A DNA stretch of 55,949 bases from Scatosoma sp045613545 (GTDB taxonomy: Bacteria > Bacillota > Clostridia > Christensenellales > Borkfalkiaceae), in NCBI GenBank assembly GCA_045613545.1, contig JAZLBD010000010.1, positions 1 through 55,949 of the forward strand, read 5' to 3'. Below are positions 16,302-25,130 of the stretch, piece by piece. Within the stretch, counting starts at the first letter, position 1; each line of letters starts with the position of its first letter. A model generated the notes under the pieces. The model was not told the origin of the DNA. It saw nothing but the letters and a program-made list of their open reading frames with translations, and did not search any database. The translations under genes were made by a program, and so were the position numbers.

Positions 16302-16948
16302 GCGAATAATTCCTTCATTTTTTGCAAAAAATTCGATCGGTTTTCGCTTTTCGTTTTTTCATAAATGGAAGAAATATAATTCCTCGTCGTCCCCTCGGAT
16401 ATTTTAAGCGCGGAAGAAATTTGGCGATTGGTAAACCCTTCCATCGCCATCAACGCAATCTCGGTTTCCCGATCGGCAAAACCGAAAGTCTTTTTGAGTC
16501 TTATTTCTCGATCCAAGGAAACGGTTTTGGCGGCGTCCGTGATCCGACGCGCGATTTTTGCAGGCAAAATCGTATCCCCTGCATGCGCGTTTCTGATCGC
16601 GCTCACAAGCGCAGACGCTCCAATGTCTTTGAGTAGATATCCGCTCGCGCCGTAGTTGATCGCGTTGAGGATATAATCGCTGTCGTCGAACGTCGTCAAA
16701 ATAAGCACTTTTATATGAGGATACAAACTTTTGATTTGTTGGGTGGCGACCACCCCGTTCATATTCGGCATACGAATATCCATAAGCACGACGTCGGTGG
16801 GCGTCTTTTCGATATTTTGCAAGGCTTCTACCCCGTCGCAAGCTACCCCCACCACCTCGATCGTAGGATCGGTGCTTACGATATTTGCGATTTCATTCGC
16901 CAAATCTTTTTGATCGTCCACGACCAAAACTTTTATACAATCGTTCAC
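16298..16948 (-). CDS. NarL/LuxR-type response regulator
   Basis: A 216-residue DNA-binding response regulator. An N-terminal receiver carries the DD pocket (VLVVDDQKD), the phospho-acceptor Asp in VVLMDIRMPN and the switch lysine region (YLLKDIG). The C-terminal LuxR HTH reads ETEIALMAMEGFTNRQIS then SEGTTRNYISSIYEKT. A GTG start at 16948 is chosen: it has GGGAGGG 5 nt upstream and overlaps the kinase stop codon by GTGA, indicating translational coupling; an upstream in-frame ATG would lie inside the kinase gene. Partner of the adjacent histidine kinase. Confidence 0.93.
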   Translation of the reverse strand: MNDCIKVLVVDDQKDLANEIANIVSTDPTIEVVGVACDGVEALQNIEKTPTDVVLMDIRMPNMNGVVATQQIKSLYPHIKVLILTTFDDSDYILNAINYGASGYLLKDIGASALVSAIRNAHAGDTILPAKIARRITDAAKTVSLDREIRLKKTFGFADRETEIALMAMEGFTNRQISSALKISEGTTRNYISSIYEKTKSENRSNFLQKMKELFA

Positions 16949-18225
16949 GTTCCCTCCCTCTTTTGGTTTGGCAACCAAATCTTTATTTCAAAACCTTCCT
17001 CTTGCTCGGAAAAAAGCGAAAATCTTCCACCGGCTTCCTCCACCGATTTTTCCATGGATTTTAAGCCGAATCCCTTTCGTTTTTCTACGTTTTTACAACC
17101 GTTTCCATTGTCGGAAATCAAAAAGGAAACACCTCCCTTATCCGATTCGAGCGCCACCCAAAACGCCGTGGCGTTTCCGTGTCGAATACCGTTGGATATC
17201 CCCTCTTTTAAGGCGTTAGATAAAAGCCGAACGTAGTCTTGCGGAAGCTCGATTTCTTCGAGTTTGGAGCGAATGTTAATATTCGTTCCGTCCATAGATT
17301 CTCGAATAATGCGCTCAAACTCCATTTTCACGGAAGTGATTTCGCCGATCCCCGACAAAAGGTGTACGCTACGTCTAAGCTCGTCCAAAGCGAGCTTGGC
17401 TTGTAAATTCGCTGAAACGATGCGAGTTTTCGCCTCTTCCGGTTTTTCGTCGATCATAAGTTTCGCCGACTCTGTTTGCATAATCACCGTCATGATGGAA
17501 TGTCCCGTCGTATCGTGGATTTCTTTGGCGATGCGTTGTCTCTCTTCCAGCGCCGTCACCTCCGCTAAATCGGCGTAGGCTCGCTCAAGTTTTCGTTTGC
17601 TTTCCGCAAGCTCACGCATCGTCTCTTTTAAGCGTACGTATTGCAAGTAAAATCGAACGGCGATATTCACGACTACGAAATGCACGACGATGATAATAAA
17701 ATTACTCAGCGACCGCGTCAGACTCGTGACGACGGAAATCGGCGAGCGATGTACCCATTCCGCAATCCAGAATGTCAAGTGATACAACACCATTCCCAAG
17801 GCGCAAAAGGCGGCGGACGGGATCATTTTTTTAGAAGAGATATATATTTCCGTGAGTAAGACGATACAAAGGGGTGTAAGGTAGCTCGTCCCTGCCAAAA
17901 TCGTCAAACAAAACAGCGATATGGCGCTCATAAAATAGCAAAGTCCTTTACTTTGCCGACTTCTCACCACGAAAAATTTCAAAATTTCGTTGACGGAGAA
18001 CACGCAAACGACGAAAAGCGTGATAAAAAAGCTCGAAAAGGTTTGATTGTTAAGCGCCGTACTGAACTGTTGCACGACGATCAACCCCTCGATAAAAAAT
18101 AGCAATAAAATCAAAAGTCGTTTGGTAAATTTCAACAAAAAAGGCTGGTCGCTTGAATAAAACTTTCCCAACAACCTAACCAGCCAATTTTTTTTATCGT
18201 TTTCGCGCGTTTTCCTCTTTTGCAT
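16945..18225 (-). CDS. sensor histidine kinase, HisKA_3 type
   Basis: A 426-residue membrane histidine kinase. Five to six hydrophobic segments fill the N-terminal half (for example LLILLLFFIEGLIVVQQF and ICLLTILAGTSYLTPL-like stretches), with little extracellular domain, so it probably senses a membrane or intramembrane signal. A coiled-coil linker leads to the HisKA_3 box ERQRIAKEIHDTTGHS with the phospho-acceptor His, then an HATPase domain with NALKEGISNGIRHG and ISDNGNG. The ATG at 18225 is preferred because the strong promoter (-10 at 18250-18255) lies inside the longer reading frame. Pairs with the NarL-type regulator; the system resembles DesK/LiaS-like sensors of cell-envelope state, but the signal is unknown. 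Confidence 0.9.
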   Translation of the reverse strand: MQKRKTRENDKKNWLVRLLGKFYSSDQPFLLKFTKRLLILLLFFIEGLIVVQQFSTALNNQTFSSFFITLFVVCVFSVNEILKFFVVRSRQSKGLCYFMSAISLFCLTILAGTSYLTPLCIVLLTEIYISSKKMIPSAAFCALGMVLYHLTFWIAEWVHRSPISVVTSLTRSLSNFIIIVVHFVVVNIAVRFYLQYVRLKETMRELAESKRKLERAYADLAEVTALEERQRIAKEIHDTTGHSIMTVIMQTESAKLMIDEKPEEAKTRIVSANLQAKLALDELRRSVHLLSGIGEITSVKMEFERIIRESMDGTNINIRSKLEEIELPQDYVRLLSNALKEGISNGIRHGNATAFWVALESDKGGVSFLISDNGNGCKNVEKRKGFGLKSMEKSVEEAGGRFSLFSEQEEGFEIKIWLPNQKREGT

Positions 18226-18249
18226 CTTATCATTCGTTCCTTTGTCCGT

Positions 18250-18279
18250 ATTATAACATATTTTCCTCCCAAATGTCAA
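18250..18279 (-). promoter_or_regulatory. promoter of kinase-regulator-phosphatase operon
   Basis: On the minus strand TTGACA (18274-18279), 18-nt spacer, TATAAT (18250-18255). It excludes the upstream ATG at 18279 as the kinase start. Confidence 0.82.
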
Positions 18280-18337
18280 AGATCTTTGGCGTGGGGGAAA
18301 TATTTTTTGTTTTTTTTGCGCGGACGGGTTTTTTTAG

Positions 18338-18366
18338 TTTACCTCAATCGGAAAAAAGTGTATAAT
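18338..18366 (+). promoter_or_regulatory. pepV-like gene promoter
   Basis: TTTACC (18338-18343), 17-nt spacer, TATAAT (18361-18366), divergent to the kinase operon promoter. Confidence 0.7.
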
Positions 18367-18396
18367 AAAAGCATTCTATTACGAGGTTTTTTATTT

Positions 18397-19731
18397 ATGT
18401 CGCATATTGTAGATCGCTATTTCGATGATATCGTAAAAAGCATTTGTGAGTCCGTTCAATTCGACTCTTCCTTAAAACCCGCCGAGGGAAACTACCCGTT
18501 CGGCAAAGAAACCGCGGACTGCTTAGAGCATTTCTTGTCTTTGGCAAGCTCCTTTGGTTTTGAAACGCATAACTACGACAACTACGTCGGCGAAGTGATT
18601 TTCGGCGAAGGCAAACCCCTCGCTATTCTCGCCCATCTCGACGTCGTGCCCGCTGGAAAGGGTTGGAAATATGCCCCTTTCGGCGCCGTCATCAACGACG
18701 ATATTTCAAGCGGTGGTGTGACGGGAACAAAGATTTGGGGACGTGGCACAATGGACGACAAAGGCCCTGCGATCGCCACCCTTTACGCCTTAAAAGCGCT
18801 CAAAGACGAGGGATTTTTGCCCAAGCGCAAGATTCAATTCATCGTGGGTTGCAACGAGGAATGCGGTTGGGCGTGTATCGACCACTATAACAAGGTCGCC
18901 GTAATGCCCGAAGAAGGTTTTTCGCCCGACGCGGACTTCCCCGCCATCTACGCGGAAAAAGGAATTTTGCATTTCGATTCCTTTTACCCCATCGAAAACG
19001 CTCCCTTTACGCATTTAACGGCGGGCGAGCGAGTGAATATGGTATGCGCGGAGGCGAGCGCCGTCTTGACGAAAGAGGCTGTTTCCGCCCTTTCCACCTA
19101 TCAAAACCCCGTAGAGGGAACGCGCTTTTCTTTCGATAAAACAACGAACGTCCTCACCGTCACGGGCAAGAGCGCGCACGGTTCTACCCCCGAAATGGGC
19201 GCGAACGCGCTCGGCGCGATTCTTCGGTTTTTCGCCGCCTTGTCCCCCGCTTTGCACAAGGCGTATTCTTTCCTTTTCGAGGACGAAACGGGGCTTAAAA
19301 AATTAAACGACGAAACGGGATTTTTGACGATGTCCCCCGACGTAGCCACCTTTTCAAACGGCGTTTTGACGATTTCAACGGATATTCGTTATCCCGCTAC
19401 CCTTTCGCAAGAAATGATCGAAGGCAAAATCAAAGAGGCGGACGTATCCTACTCGCTCAGCCACGTACAACCGCCCCTTTACAACGATCCGAACGGACCG
19501 CTCATTTCCACCCTTATGCAAGTATATAACAAGGCGACGGGCAAAAACGAAAAGGCGATCGCCATCGGCGGTGGAACGTACGCGCGCGCGCTCAAATGCG
19601 GTTGCGGTTTTGGACCAGAACTTCCGGGGGAAGAAGCGACCATTCACCAAGCCAACGAATACGTCACGTTCGATCGCATTCGATTGATGACGGAGATTTA
19701 CTTCGAATCCATCAAAGAGCTTTGCAAATAA
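18397..19731 (+). CDS. M20 family dipeptidase (PepV/Sapep-like)
   Basis: A 444-residue zinc dipeptidase that hydrolyses short peptides in the cytosol. Metal and catalytic motifs: AILAHLDVVPAG (first His ligand and Asp), WGRGTMDDKGP (bridging Asp), FIVGCNEECGW (catalytic Glu-Glu) and a late GGGTYARA segment typical of the PepV/Sapep group. The start MSHIVDRYF at 18397 is placed after the TATAAT promoter; an upstream in-frame ATG would begin before transcription. It ends in a bidirectional terminator. Likely role: peptide nutrient use. Confidence 0.93.
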   Translation: MSHIVDRYFDDIVKSICESVQFDSSLKPAEGNYPFGKETADCLEHFLSLASSFGFETHNYDNYVGEVIFGEGKPLAILAHLDVVPAGKGWKYAPFGAVINDDISSGGVTGTKIWGRGTMDDKGPAIATLYALKALKDEGFLPKRKIQFIVGCNEECGWACIDHYNKVAVMPEEGFSPDADFPAIYAEKGILHFDSFYPIENAPFTHLTAGERVNMVCAEASAVLTKEAVSALSTYQNPVEGTRFSFDKTTNVLTVTGKSAHGSTPEMGANALGAILRFFAALSPALHKAYSFLFEDETGLKKLNDETGFLTMSPDVATFSNGVLTISTDIRYPATLSQEMIEGKIKEADVSYSLSHVQPPLYNDPNGPLISTLMQVYNKATGKNEKAIAIGGGTYARALKCGCGFGPELPGEEATIHQANEYVTFDRIRLMTEIYFESIKELCK

Positions 19732-19746
19732 GGAAAACGATCAAGC

Positions 19747-19778
19747 AAAAAAGATAGCAATGGTTTGCTATCTTTTTT
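19747..19778. terminator. bidirectional terminator
   Basis: Stem AAAAAAGATAGCAA/TTGCTATCTTTTTT between convergent genes, with A- and T-runs on both sides, so it can serve both strands. Confidence 0.88.
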
Positions 19779-19782
19779 CTTT

Positions 19783-21342
19783 TTATTCGCTGAACTTCGC
19801 AAAAATCGCGTCCGCCACTCGCATTCCGTCCACCGCGGAAGAAGTAATCCCTCCAGCGTATCCCGCGCCCTCGCCACAGGGATAAATTCCCTCCACGCTC
19901 ACCGATTGTAAGCGATCGCCACGCAAGATTCGAACGGGGGAGCTCGTCCTCGTTTCCGCCGCCGTCAAAAGCGCGTCGGGGCAAGCAAACCCTTTGAGCT
20001 TACGATCCATATCCAACAACGAGAGGCGCATACTTTCGCAAATATTCGGCGATAAAACGCCGTCCATTTCGCAAAAATTCGTACCGATCGGATAGGTGGG
20101 CAGAACGCTTTCAAAACGCTTGCTTTCTTTTTTTTGCAGGAAATCCCCCACGAGTTGCACGGGTGCGCAATAATTTTTTCCGCCTTGAAAAAACGCCTTT
20201 CGCTCTATCGAGCGTTGAAATTCAACCCCCGCCAAAGGATGTTCGCTTGCAAAATCTTTTCCCGTCACTTGTACGATCAAAGCACTATTGGCGTTCTTCC
20301 CATCGCGGGCGTAGTTGCTCATACCGTTTGTGACGAGCCCTCCCTCTTCGCTCGTGGCGGGCATTACGTATCCGCCGGGGCACATACAAAAGCTAAAACA
20401 AGCGCGAGACGACGCGTGCGAGATGAGTTTGTAATCGGCGGGCGGTAAAATCGAATAGGATTTTCCGTACTGGGAACGTCCGATTTCGCTCTGCAAATGC
20501 TCGATGCGAACGCCGACTGCAAAATCCTTTGCTTGCATACAAACACCGCGACGATCGAGCATTTCAAACGTATCCCTTGCGCTATGCCCAACGGCTAAAA
20601 CGACGCAGGAAACGTCTAAAACTTCTTCCTCCCCCTCTCTTTGCAAAGTCGCCGTCGTCACCTTTCCATCCTTGATACCAAGATCGACGAGCTGGGTGGA
20701 AAAAAGGACGCTCCCACCTTGCCGAAGTATATATTCTCTTATGTTTTTAACGACTTTCTTTAAGTTGTCGCTACCGATATGCGGTTTGTTGAGGTATAAA
20801 ATTTCTTCGGGCGCGCCGAAGCGAACGAAGGTCTTATACACTTCCCCATTCTTCCCCGTATGCGTGCCCGTGTTGAGTTTTCCGTCCGAAAACGTCCCTG
20901 CTCCGCCCTCGCCGAATTGGACGTTCGATTGCGGATCCAAACGAGCGAAACGAGAAAATTCTTGCACTTTTTTTTCGCGTTTTTCCACCTCTTCCCCTCG
21001 CTCGATCACGATGGGTAAAATACCACGGCGAAGAAGTTGCAAAGCGCAAAAGAGCCCTGCTGGGCCCGTTCCTACCACAAGCACTGGCTTTTTAGGGAGT
21101 TTTTGAGGGGATAGACGCTCGAAATCCTCTTCATTTTCTATTTGCTCCCTCTTCGAGCAAGCGATCGTATAGACGTAGCGGATCGCATTTTTATCGCGCG
21201 CGTCCAAAGATTTTTTGACGATGCGAAAATAACTCGGCTTCCCGCCGAGCGATTTTTCCGCCACCCTATACAACGCGCTTTCCGACTGTGTCGGATGTAA
21301 TTTTATGTTTGACAAAGTCAAAACGTCCGTTTCTTTATTCAT
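19783..21342 (-). CDS. FAD-dependent dehydrogenase (COG2509-like)
   Basis: A 519-residue flavoprotein of the uncharacterised FAD-dependent dehydrogenase family. An N-terminal alpha/beta domain of about 90 residues precedes the dinucleotide-binding motif PVLVVGTGPAGLFCALQLL. NVQFGEGGAGTFSDGKLNT is the family-typical segment, and the C-terminal end GIYPCGEGAGYAGGIT closes the FAD site. The start MNKETDV at 21342 overlaps the upstream flavoprotein gene by 8 nt. Enzyme activity is unknown; it pairs operonically with the HI0933-type flavoprotein. Confidence 0.88.
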   Translation of the reverse strand: MNKETDVLTLSNIKLHPTQSESALYRVAEKSLGGKPSYFRIVKKSLDARDKNAIRYVYTIACSKREQIENEEDFERLSPQKLPKKPVLVVGTGPAGLFCALQLLRRGILPIVIERGEEVEKREKKVQEFSRFARLDPQSNVQFGEGGAGTFSDGKLNTGTHTGKNGEVYKTFVRFGAPEEILYLNKPHIGSDNLKKVVKNIREYILRQGGSVLFSTQLVDLGIKDGKVTTATLQREGEEEVLDVSCVVLAVGHSARDTFEMLDRRGVCMQAKDFAVGVRIEHLQSEIGRSQYGKSYSILPPADYKLISHASSRACFSFCMCPGGYVMPATSEEGGLVTNGMSNYARDGKNANSALIVQVTGKDFASEHPLAGVEFQRSIERKAFFQGGKNYCAPVQLVGDFLQKKESKRFESVLPTYPIGTNFCEMDGVLSPNICESMRLSLLDMDRKLKGFACPDALLTAAETRTSSPVRILRGDRLQSVSVEGIYPCGEGAGYAGGITSSAVDGMRVADAIFAKFSE

Positions 21343-22525
21343 GCAACCCCTTTGCCACCACCATAGCGGACGTAAACGCCCATTGCAAATTATAACCACC
21401 GCACGCGCCGTCCACGTCGAGGATTTCGCCGATAAAATACAAGCCTTTGACTTTCTTGCTTTGCAAGGTTTCGTCCGTATCTTCTAAAGGGATACCCCCT
21501 TTCGTCACTTGCGCGTAGTCAAACCCGAGCGTGCCTAAAAAAGGCAAGGAAAAATCTTTCACCGTTCTTGCAATATCGCGAGCAAGGAAGGAGGGAGTAC
21601 GTTTCATTACGCACCTACCCACTTGGTTGTTGACGATTCCACAAAGAAGTTCCTCTTTGGCAAAACCCGCTTTTTGCTTGCTTTCAATTACTTTTTCGAG
21701 CTTTTCCATAGAAACGTTCGGCAACAAATCGACGTGCAAGTCGATCGCCTCTTTTCTGCCCGCTAAAAAGGCGGAAAGGTGGAAAACGGCGTCGCCCGAA
21801 ACCCCGTACTCGGTGAAAAGGACGTCCCCTTTTTGCTCGGCGATTTTCTGATCGTTCACGCTCGCCCAAAGGGTAGCGCCTGCTATACGCACCCCTTTGA
21901 GCGATTTTGTATCTTTCGTCGCCGTTTTCAGTTGCACGAGCGAGGGATACAGCGCCGTAGTTTTGTGTAAAAAGGGCGCAACGAGCTCGTATCCGTTTCC
22001 GTCCGAGCCGAAATTCTTCGCCGCTTTTCCGCCCGTCGCAACCACTACCTTCTCGCTAGCGTATTGTTCTTCATTGCCGTTTACGTCCACCGTAAGGACG
22101 AACAAGTCGCCTTGTTTTTCGATGCGTTCGACCTTATGAGAAAGGAGAATCCGCCCCCTTTGTTCGAGTGGTTTTCGAAGCAAATCGCAAAGCGCGGAGG
22201 CTTGTCTACCCGTCGGATACACTCTGCCCCGTTCGTCGGCAAGAAAAAGACCGCCGAGCTTTTCAAAAAAGCAAATAAGCTTTTCGTAGCCAAATTCGTT
22301 TAGATACGCCGTAAGCCTTTCCTCATCCTTTTTCGCCACGCTAAAGAAATGTGAAGCGTTCATTTGAACGTTCGTCACGTTTCCTTGTCCGTTGCCGGTA
22401 GCGGAAAGTTTTTTTCCAACCCGCTCCCCTCGCTCAAGCAAGAGAAAATCCCCTTGTAGCGCGTTTGCGAGCATAAGACCCGAAGCTCCACCGCCTATAA
22501 TCATCGTTCGTACGTGTTTCATCAT
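21335..22525 (-). CDS. NAD(P)/FAD-dependent oxidoreductase, HI0933/BaiN family
   Basis: A 396-residue flavoprotein of the HI0933-like (aminoacetone oxidase/BaiN) family. It begins with the FAD-binding MIIGGGASGLMLANAL, then KKLSATGNGQGNVTN, a variant of the family GRKLxxTGxGRCNxTN motif with Gln in place of Arg-Cys. The end reads KGLYFIGEILDVDGACGGYN, also diagnostic. The gene starts with two ATGs; a strong promoter ends only 6 nt before the first, so the mRNA would have no ribosome site (candidate leaderless). First gene of a two-gene operon. Confidence 0.9.
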   Translation of the reverse strand: MMKHVRTMIIGGGASGLMLANALQGDFLLLERGERVGKKLSATGNGQGNVTNVQMNASHFFSVAKKDEERLTAYLNEFGYEKLICFFEKLGGLFLADERGRVYPTGRQASALCDLLRKPLEQRGRILLSHKVERIEKQGDLFVLTVDVNGNEEQYASEKVVVATGGKAAKNFGSDGNGYELVAPFLHKTTALYPSLVQLKTATKDTKSLKGVRIAGATLWASVNDQKIAEQKGDVLFTEYGVSGDAVFHLSAFLAGRKEAIDLHVDLLPNVSMEKLEKVIESKQKAGFAKEELLCGIVNNQVGRCVMKRTPSFLARDIARTVKDFSLPFLGTLGFDYAQVTKGGIPLEDTDETLQSKKVKGLYFIGEILDVDGACGGYNLQWAFTSAMVVAKGLHE

Positions 22526-22531
22526 ATCTAT

Positions 22532-22560
22532 ATTGTAGCCTTTTTTTCTTGCATTGTCAA
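22532..22560 (-). promoter_or_regulatory. promoter giving a candidate leaderless mRNA
   Basis: On the minus strand TTGACA (22555-22560), 17-nt spacer, TACAAT (22532-22537), then 6 nt and the ATG at 22525. No Shine-Dalgarno sequence fits in between. Confidence 0.75.
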
Positions 22561-22598
22561 ATTATTTAATTTTTTTTGCGAAAATTTTTCGAGGTATA

Positions 22599-22627
22599 TT
22601 GACTTTTTTCACTTTTTATATTAAAAT
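22599..22627 (+). promoter_or_regulatory. promoter of tandem-YegP gene
   Basis: TTGACT (22599-22604), 17-nt spacer, TAAAAT (22622-22627), followed by a 39-nt leader with CGGAGG. Confidence 0.65.
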
Positions 22628-22666
22628 ATAAATAAGAGATCATTCCCAAAAAGAACGGAGGTTTTT

Positions 22667-23755
22667 ATGGATAAACTCATCGAATATTGCAAGGAAAACA
22701 CGACGCTCGTCCTTATTCTTGGGGCTATCGTTTTACTCGCGCTTATTTCTATTATCGCGTTGGCGGTAAAAAAATCGAAAGGCAAGCAGTCCGACCCCGC
22801 TCCGCAAGTAGAACCCGTCAAGGCGGAAAAAATCGAAGTGAAAATGGAAATGGCAAAGGAAAAAACGGCGGTCGAAAAACGCACCCCTCCTACCGCCGCG
22901 CCCGAAAAAGAGGTTTCCTTAAAATCGGTTAAGGAATCCCCCGCCAAGACGAAAGAATCCATCAAGACGAACTCCCGTTATAGCGGAAAGTGGAAAATCT
23001 ACCGCGTGGCTTTGATCGATGAAAACGGCAAGGACGCAAATGGCGAAGAAAGTTTCTTCTTTGAACTGCGCGCTTCCAACGGTGAAAAGCTGTTCGCGAG
23101 CGAAGAATACACCTCCTATAGCGGTGCAGTGAGCGGTATCGCCACCCACAAGGCGAACGTGGAAAAGGGAAATTTCAAAATTACTTTAACGAAGAAAGGC
23201 GATTATATTTTTAAGCTTTTGAACGGAAAAAATATGCTTCTTTGTATGGGCGAACATTACGCTACGCGCGCAAGATGTGAAAGCGCCATTCAATCGACGA
23301 AACGTTTTTCCGCCACCGCCGTTTTGGAAGAAAAGGTGGAAGATATCCTGATCCCCTATTCTTCAGAAGAAGAAATCGACTCTCCCGTCGACGAAAACGA
23401 GCACGGGAAATGGGTTATTCGTTCCAATTCCCTAGACGGCGAAGAGGTTTTCTATTTCGAACTGATCGCCTCGAACGGCGAACGACTTCTCTCCAGCGAA
23501 GAGTACACCACGTACGTGGGCGCGGTCAACGGGATCACGACCCACAAAAACAATATCGAAAAGGATCATTTTAGGGTATCGTTTACCAAACAAGGCGACT
23601 ATATCTTCAAGCTTTTGAACGGAAACGGGCAACTGCTGTGTCTTGGCGAACATTACGCCACGAGAGGGCGTTGCGAAAGCGCCATTCAATCGGTGAAACG
23701 GTTCGCTGGTAAAGCCTCCGTCCTTGCCGATTCGAAATTTCTTAAACAAGAATAA
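22667..23755 (+). CDS. membrane-anchored protein with two YegP (DUF1508) domains
   Basis: A 362-residue protein. One N-terminal transmembrane helix (about residues 14-35, TLVLILGAIVLLALISIIAL) is followed by a charged Lys/Glu/Pro linker (about 40-100) and two homologous domains of about 110 residues. Each has the DUF1508-type core: FFFELRASNGEKLFASEEYT with GAVSGI in the first, FYFELIASNGERLLSSEEYT with GAVNGI in the second. The two copies are closely similar, pointing to an internal duplication. YegP domains have no assigned biochemical function. It stands alone with its own promoter and terminator. Confidence 0.88.
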   Translation: MDKLIEYCKENTTLVLILGAIVLLALISIIALAVKKSKGKQSDPAPQVEPVKAEKIEVKMEMAKEKTAVEKRTPPTAAPEKEVSLKSVKESPAKTKESIKTNSRYSGKWKIYRVALIDENGKDANGEESFFFELRASNGEKLFASEEYTSYSGAVSGIATHKANVEKGNFKITLTKKGDYIFKLLNGKNMLLCMGEHYATRARCESAIQSTKRFSATAVLEEKVEDILIPYSSEEEIDSPVDENEHGKWVIRSNSLDGEEVFYFELIASNGERLLSSEEYTTYVGAVNGITTHKNNIEKDHFRVSFTKQGDYIFKLLNGNGQLLCLGEHYATRGRCESAIQSVKRFAGKASVLADSKFLKQE

Positions 23756-23760
23756 TCGCA

Positions 23761-23790
23761 AACCCCGCCGAGATTCGTCGGGGTTTTCTT
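23761..23790 (+). terminator. terminator of tandem-YegP gene
   Basis: Stem AACCCCGCCGA/TCGTCGGGGTT followed by a T-rich run. Confidence 0.85.
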
Positions 23791-23800
23791 TGTTTTTTTC

Positions 23801-23829
23801 TTGCTTTTTTCGAGTCGGTGTGGTATAAT
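23801..23829 (+). promoter_or_regulatory. promoter giving a candidate leaderless mRNA
   Basis: TTGCTT (23801-23806), 17-nt spacer, TATAAT (23824-23829), then GGCACT and the ATG at 23836. The start codon falls where transcription should begin. Confidence 0.75.
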
Positions 23830-23835
23830 GGCACT

Positions 23836-24315
23836 ATGAAAAAGAAAAACGCCTCGACGAAACGATTCCCGTTTCGTTTTTCCAAACTGATTATCACCCT
23901 TTCTATCCTCGCGCTTTGCCTTTGCTTGATCGGTGGAGGAATCGCGACCTCGCGTTGGATTGAATACGGCGCGCACTCCTTGCAAGAATTCTTGCAAAGC
24001 CCCTTTTTGATCCTCGTTTGTGTCTTTGGGATCGTCGTGCTCGTCTCCCTCTTGATTCGTTCGGAATACGCCGTTTCGGAAAAGCATTTCCACTCCAATT
24101 TCGGGATTATCAAAAGCAAGGTGGAACTTGAAAAAATCACGGCGCTCGTTTGCGATTATAAGGAGAAAAAAGTCACGGTGTATATGGGCGAAGAGTTCTT
24201 CGTCGCCCTCGTTCGCGAAGGCGATATTGAACCGCTCGTCCGCGCCGTACAAGAAAGGAACGAAAAGGTGGACGTAAGTTTCACGCTAACCGAAAATAAA
24301 CCGATGGATAAATAA
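23836..24315 (+). CDS. small membrane protein with PH-like C-terminus, unknown
   Basis: A 159-residue protein with a basic N-terminus (MKKKNASTKRFPFRFSK), two transmembrane helices (about residues 17-38 and 55-75) and a soluble tail of about 80 residues that alternates beta-type segments (EYAVSEKHFHSNFGIIKSKV, EKKVTVYMGEEFFVALV), reminiscent of PH-like membrane proteins. No family assigned. The ATG at 23836 lies 6 nt after a TATAAT box; no ribosome site is possible within that leader. An in-frame upstream ATG overlaps the promoter and is rejected. Own terminator downstream. Confidence 0.78.
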   Translation: MKKKNASTKRFPFRFSKLIITLSILALCLCLIGGGIATSRWIEYGAHSLQEFLQSPFLILVCVFGIVVLVSLLIRSEYAVSEKHFHSNFGIIKSKVELEKITALVCDYKEKKVTVYMGEEFFVALVREGDIEPLVRAVQERNEKVDVSFTLTENKPMDK

Positions 24316-24320
24316 AAGTT

Positions 24321-24351
24321 TCCCTCTTCCGCTTGGAAGAGGGATTTTTTT
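24321..24351. terminator. terminator between convergent genes
   Basis: Perfect 10-bp stem TCCCTCTTCC/GGAAGAGGGA, loop GCTT, then T7 on the plus strand. Confidence 0.88.
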
Positions 24352-25126
24352 ACGCTTGGTTTAAGTCGTATAAATATTTAAGACCTTTAAGGGTGAGTAG
24401 TTTATCGACGACGTCGATGCAAGACACTTCCTTGGATATAATTTCGGAAAATCCGCCCGTGGCGATCGTCAAAACGTCCTCCGTTTTAAGTTCTTTTTTG
24501 ATCCGAGCAACGATGTAGTCCACGAGCCCTGCAAACCCAAAAACGATACCTGCTTGCATATTCGTGACGGTGTTTTTAGCGATAATGCTTTTCGGCGCTT
24601 CAATCTCCACTCTCGGAAGTTTTGCCGTACCGCCGACGAGAGAATCGAGAGAGCCCTTGATCCCCGGCGAAATGACGCCTCCGATAAATTCCCCCTTTTC
24701 GTTGATGATGTTAAAGGTGGTCGCCGTGCCGAAATCGACGACAATCATCGGTTTTTCGTTTCCGTACTCCGCAATCGCCGACACGCAGTTGACGATTCGA
24801 TCCGCCCCCACTTCCCGCGCGTCGTCGCAACGGATATTCAGCCCCGATTTAAGCCCCGGCGCGATTTTGAGGGGCTTGAAACCCAAATATAAATCGCACA
24901 TTCTATCAATCGTGTAGTCAAGCGAAGGAACGACGGAGGATACAATCCCCCCTACGATTTCCTTTTCGGATATATCCATCGTTTTGAGCATCGCGACGAG
25001 CGCAGAACCGTATTCGTCCGACGTCTTTTTGAGATCAGTCGCCACGCGGAAGGAGATTTTAAGCGCGTCCCCGTCGTAAATGGCGTATTTTACGTTCGTG
25101 TTTCCTATATCAATACAAATAATCAT
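24350..25126 (-). CDS. coaX: type III pantothenate kinase
   Basis: Phosphorylates pantothenate, the first step of coenzyme A synthesis; type III enzymes need a monovalent cation and are not feedback-inhibited by CoA. 258 residues from the ATG at 25126 (GAGGAAG upstream), the normal length. Motifs: N-terminal ASKHA phosphate loop IDIGNTNVKYAIYDG, GADRIVNCVSA, and VVDFGTATTFNII. It begins 4 nt after the ECF S component stop, a tight operon suggesting that the transporter imports pantothenate. Confidence 0.95.
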   Translation of the reverse strand: MIICIDIGNTNVKYAIYDGDALKISFRVATDLKKTSDEYGSALVAMLKTMDISEKEIVGGIVSSVVPSLDYTIDRMCDLYLGFKPLKIAPGLKSGLNIRCDDAREVGADRIVNCVSAIAEYGNEKPMIVVDFGTATTFNIINEKGEFIGGVISPGIKGSLDSLVGGTAKLPRVEIEAPKSIIAKNTVTNMQAGIVFGFAGLVDYIVARIKKELKTEDVLTIATGGFSEIISKEVSCIDVVDKLLTLKGLKYLYDLNQA

Positions 25127-25130
25127 TTTT

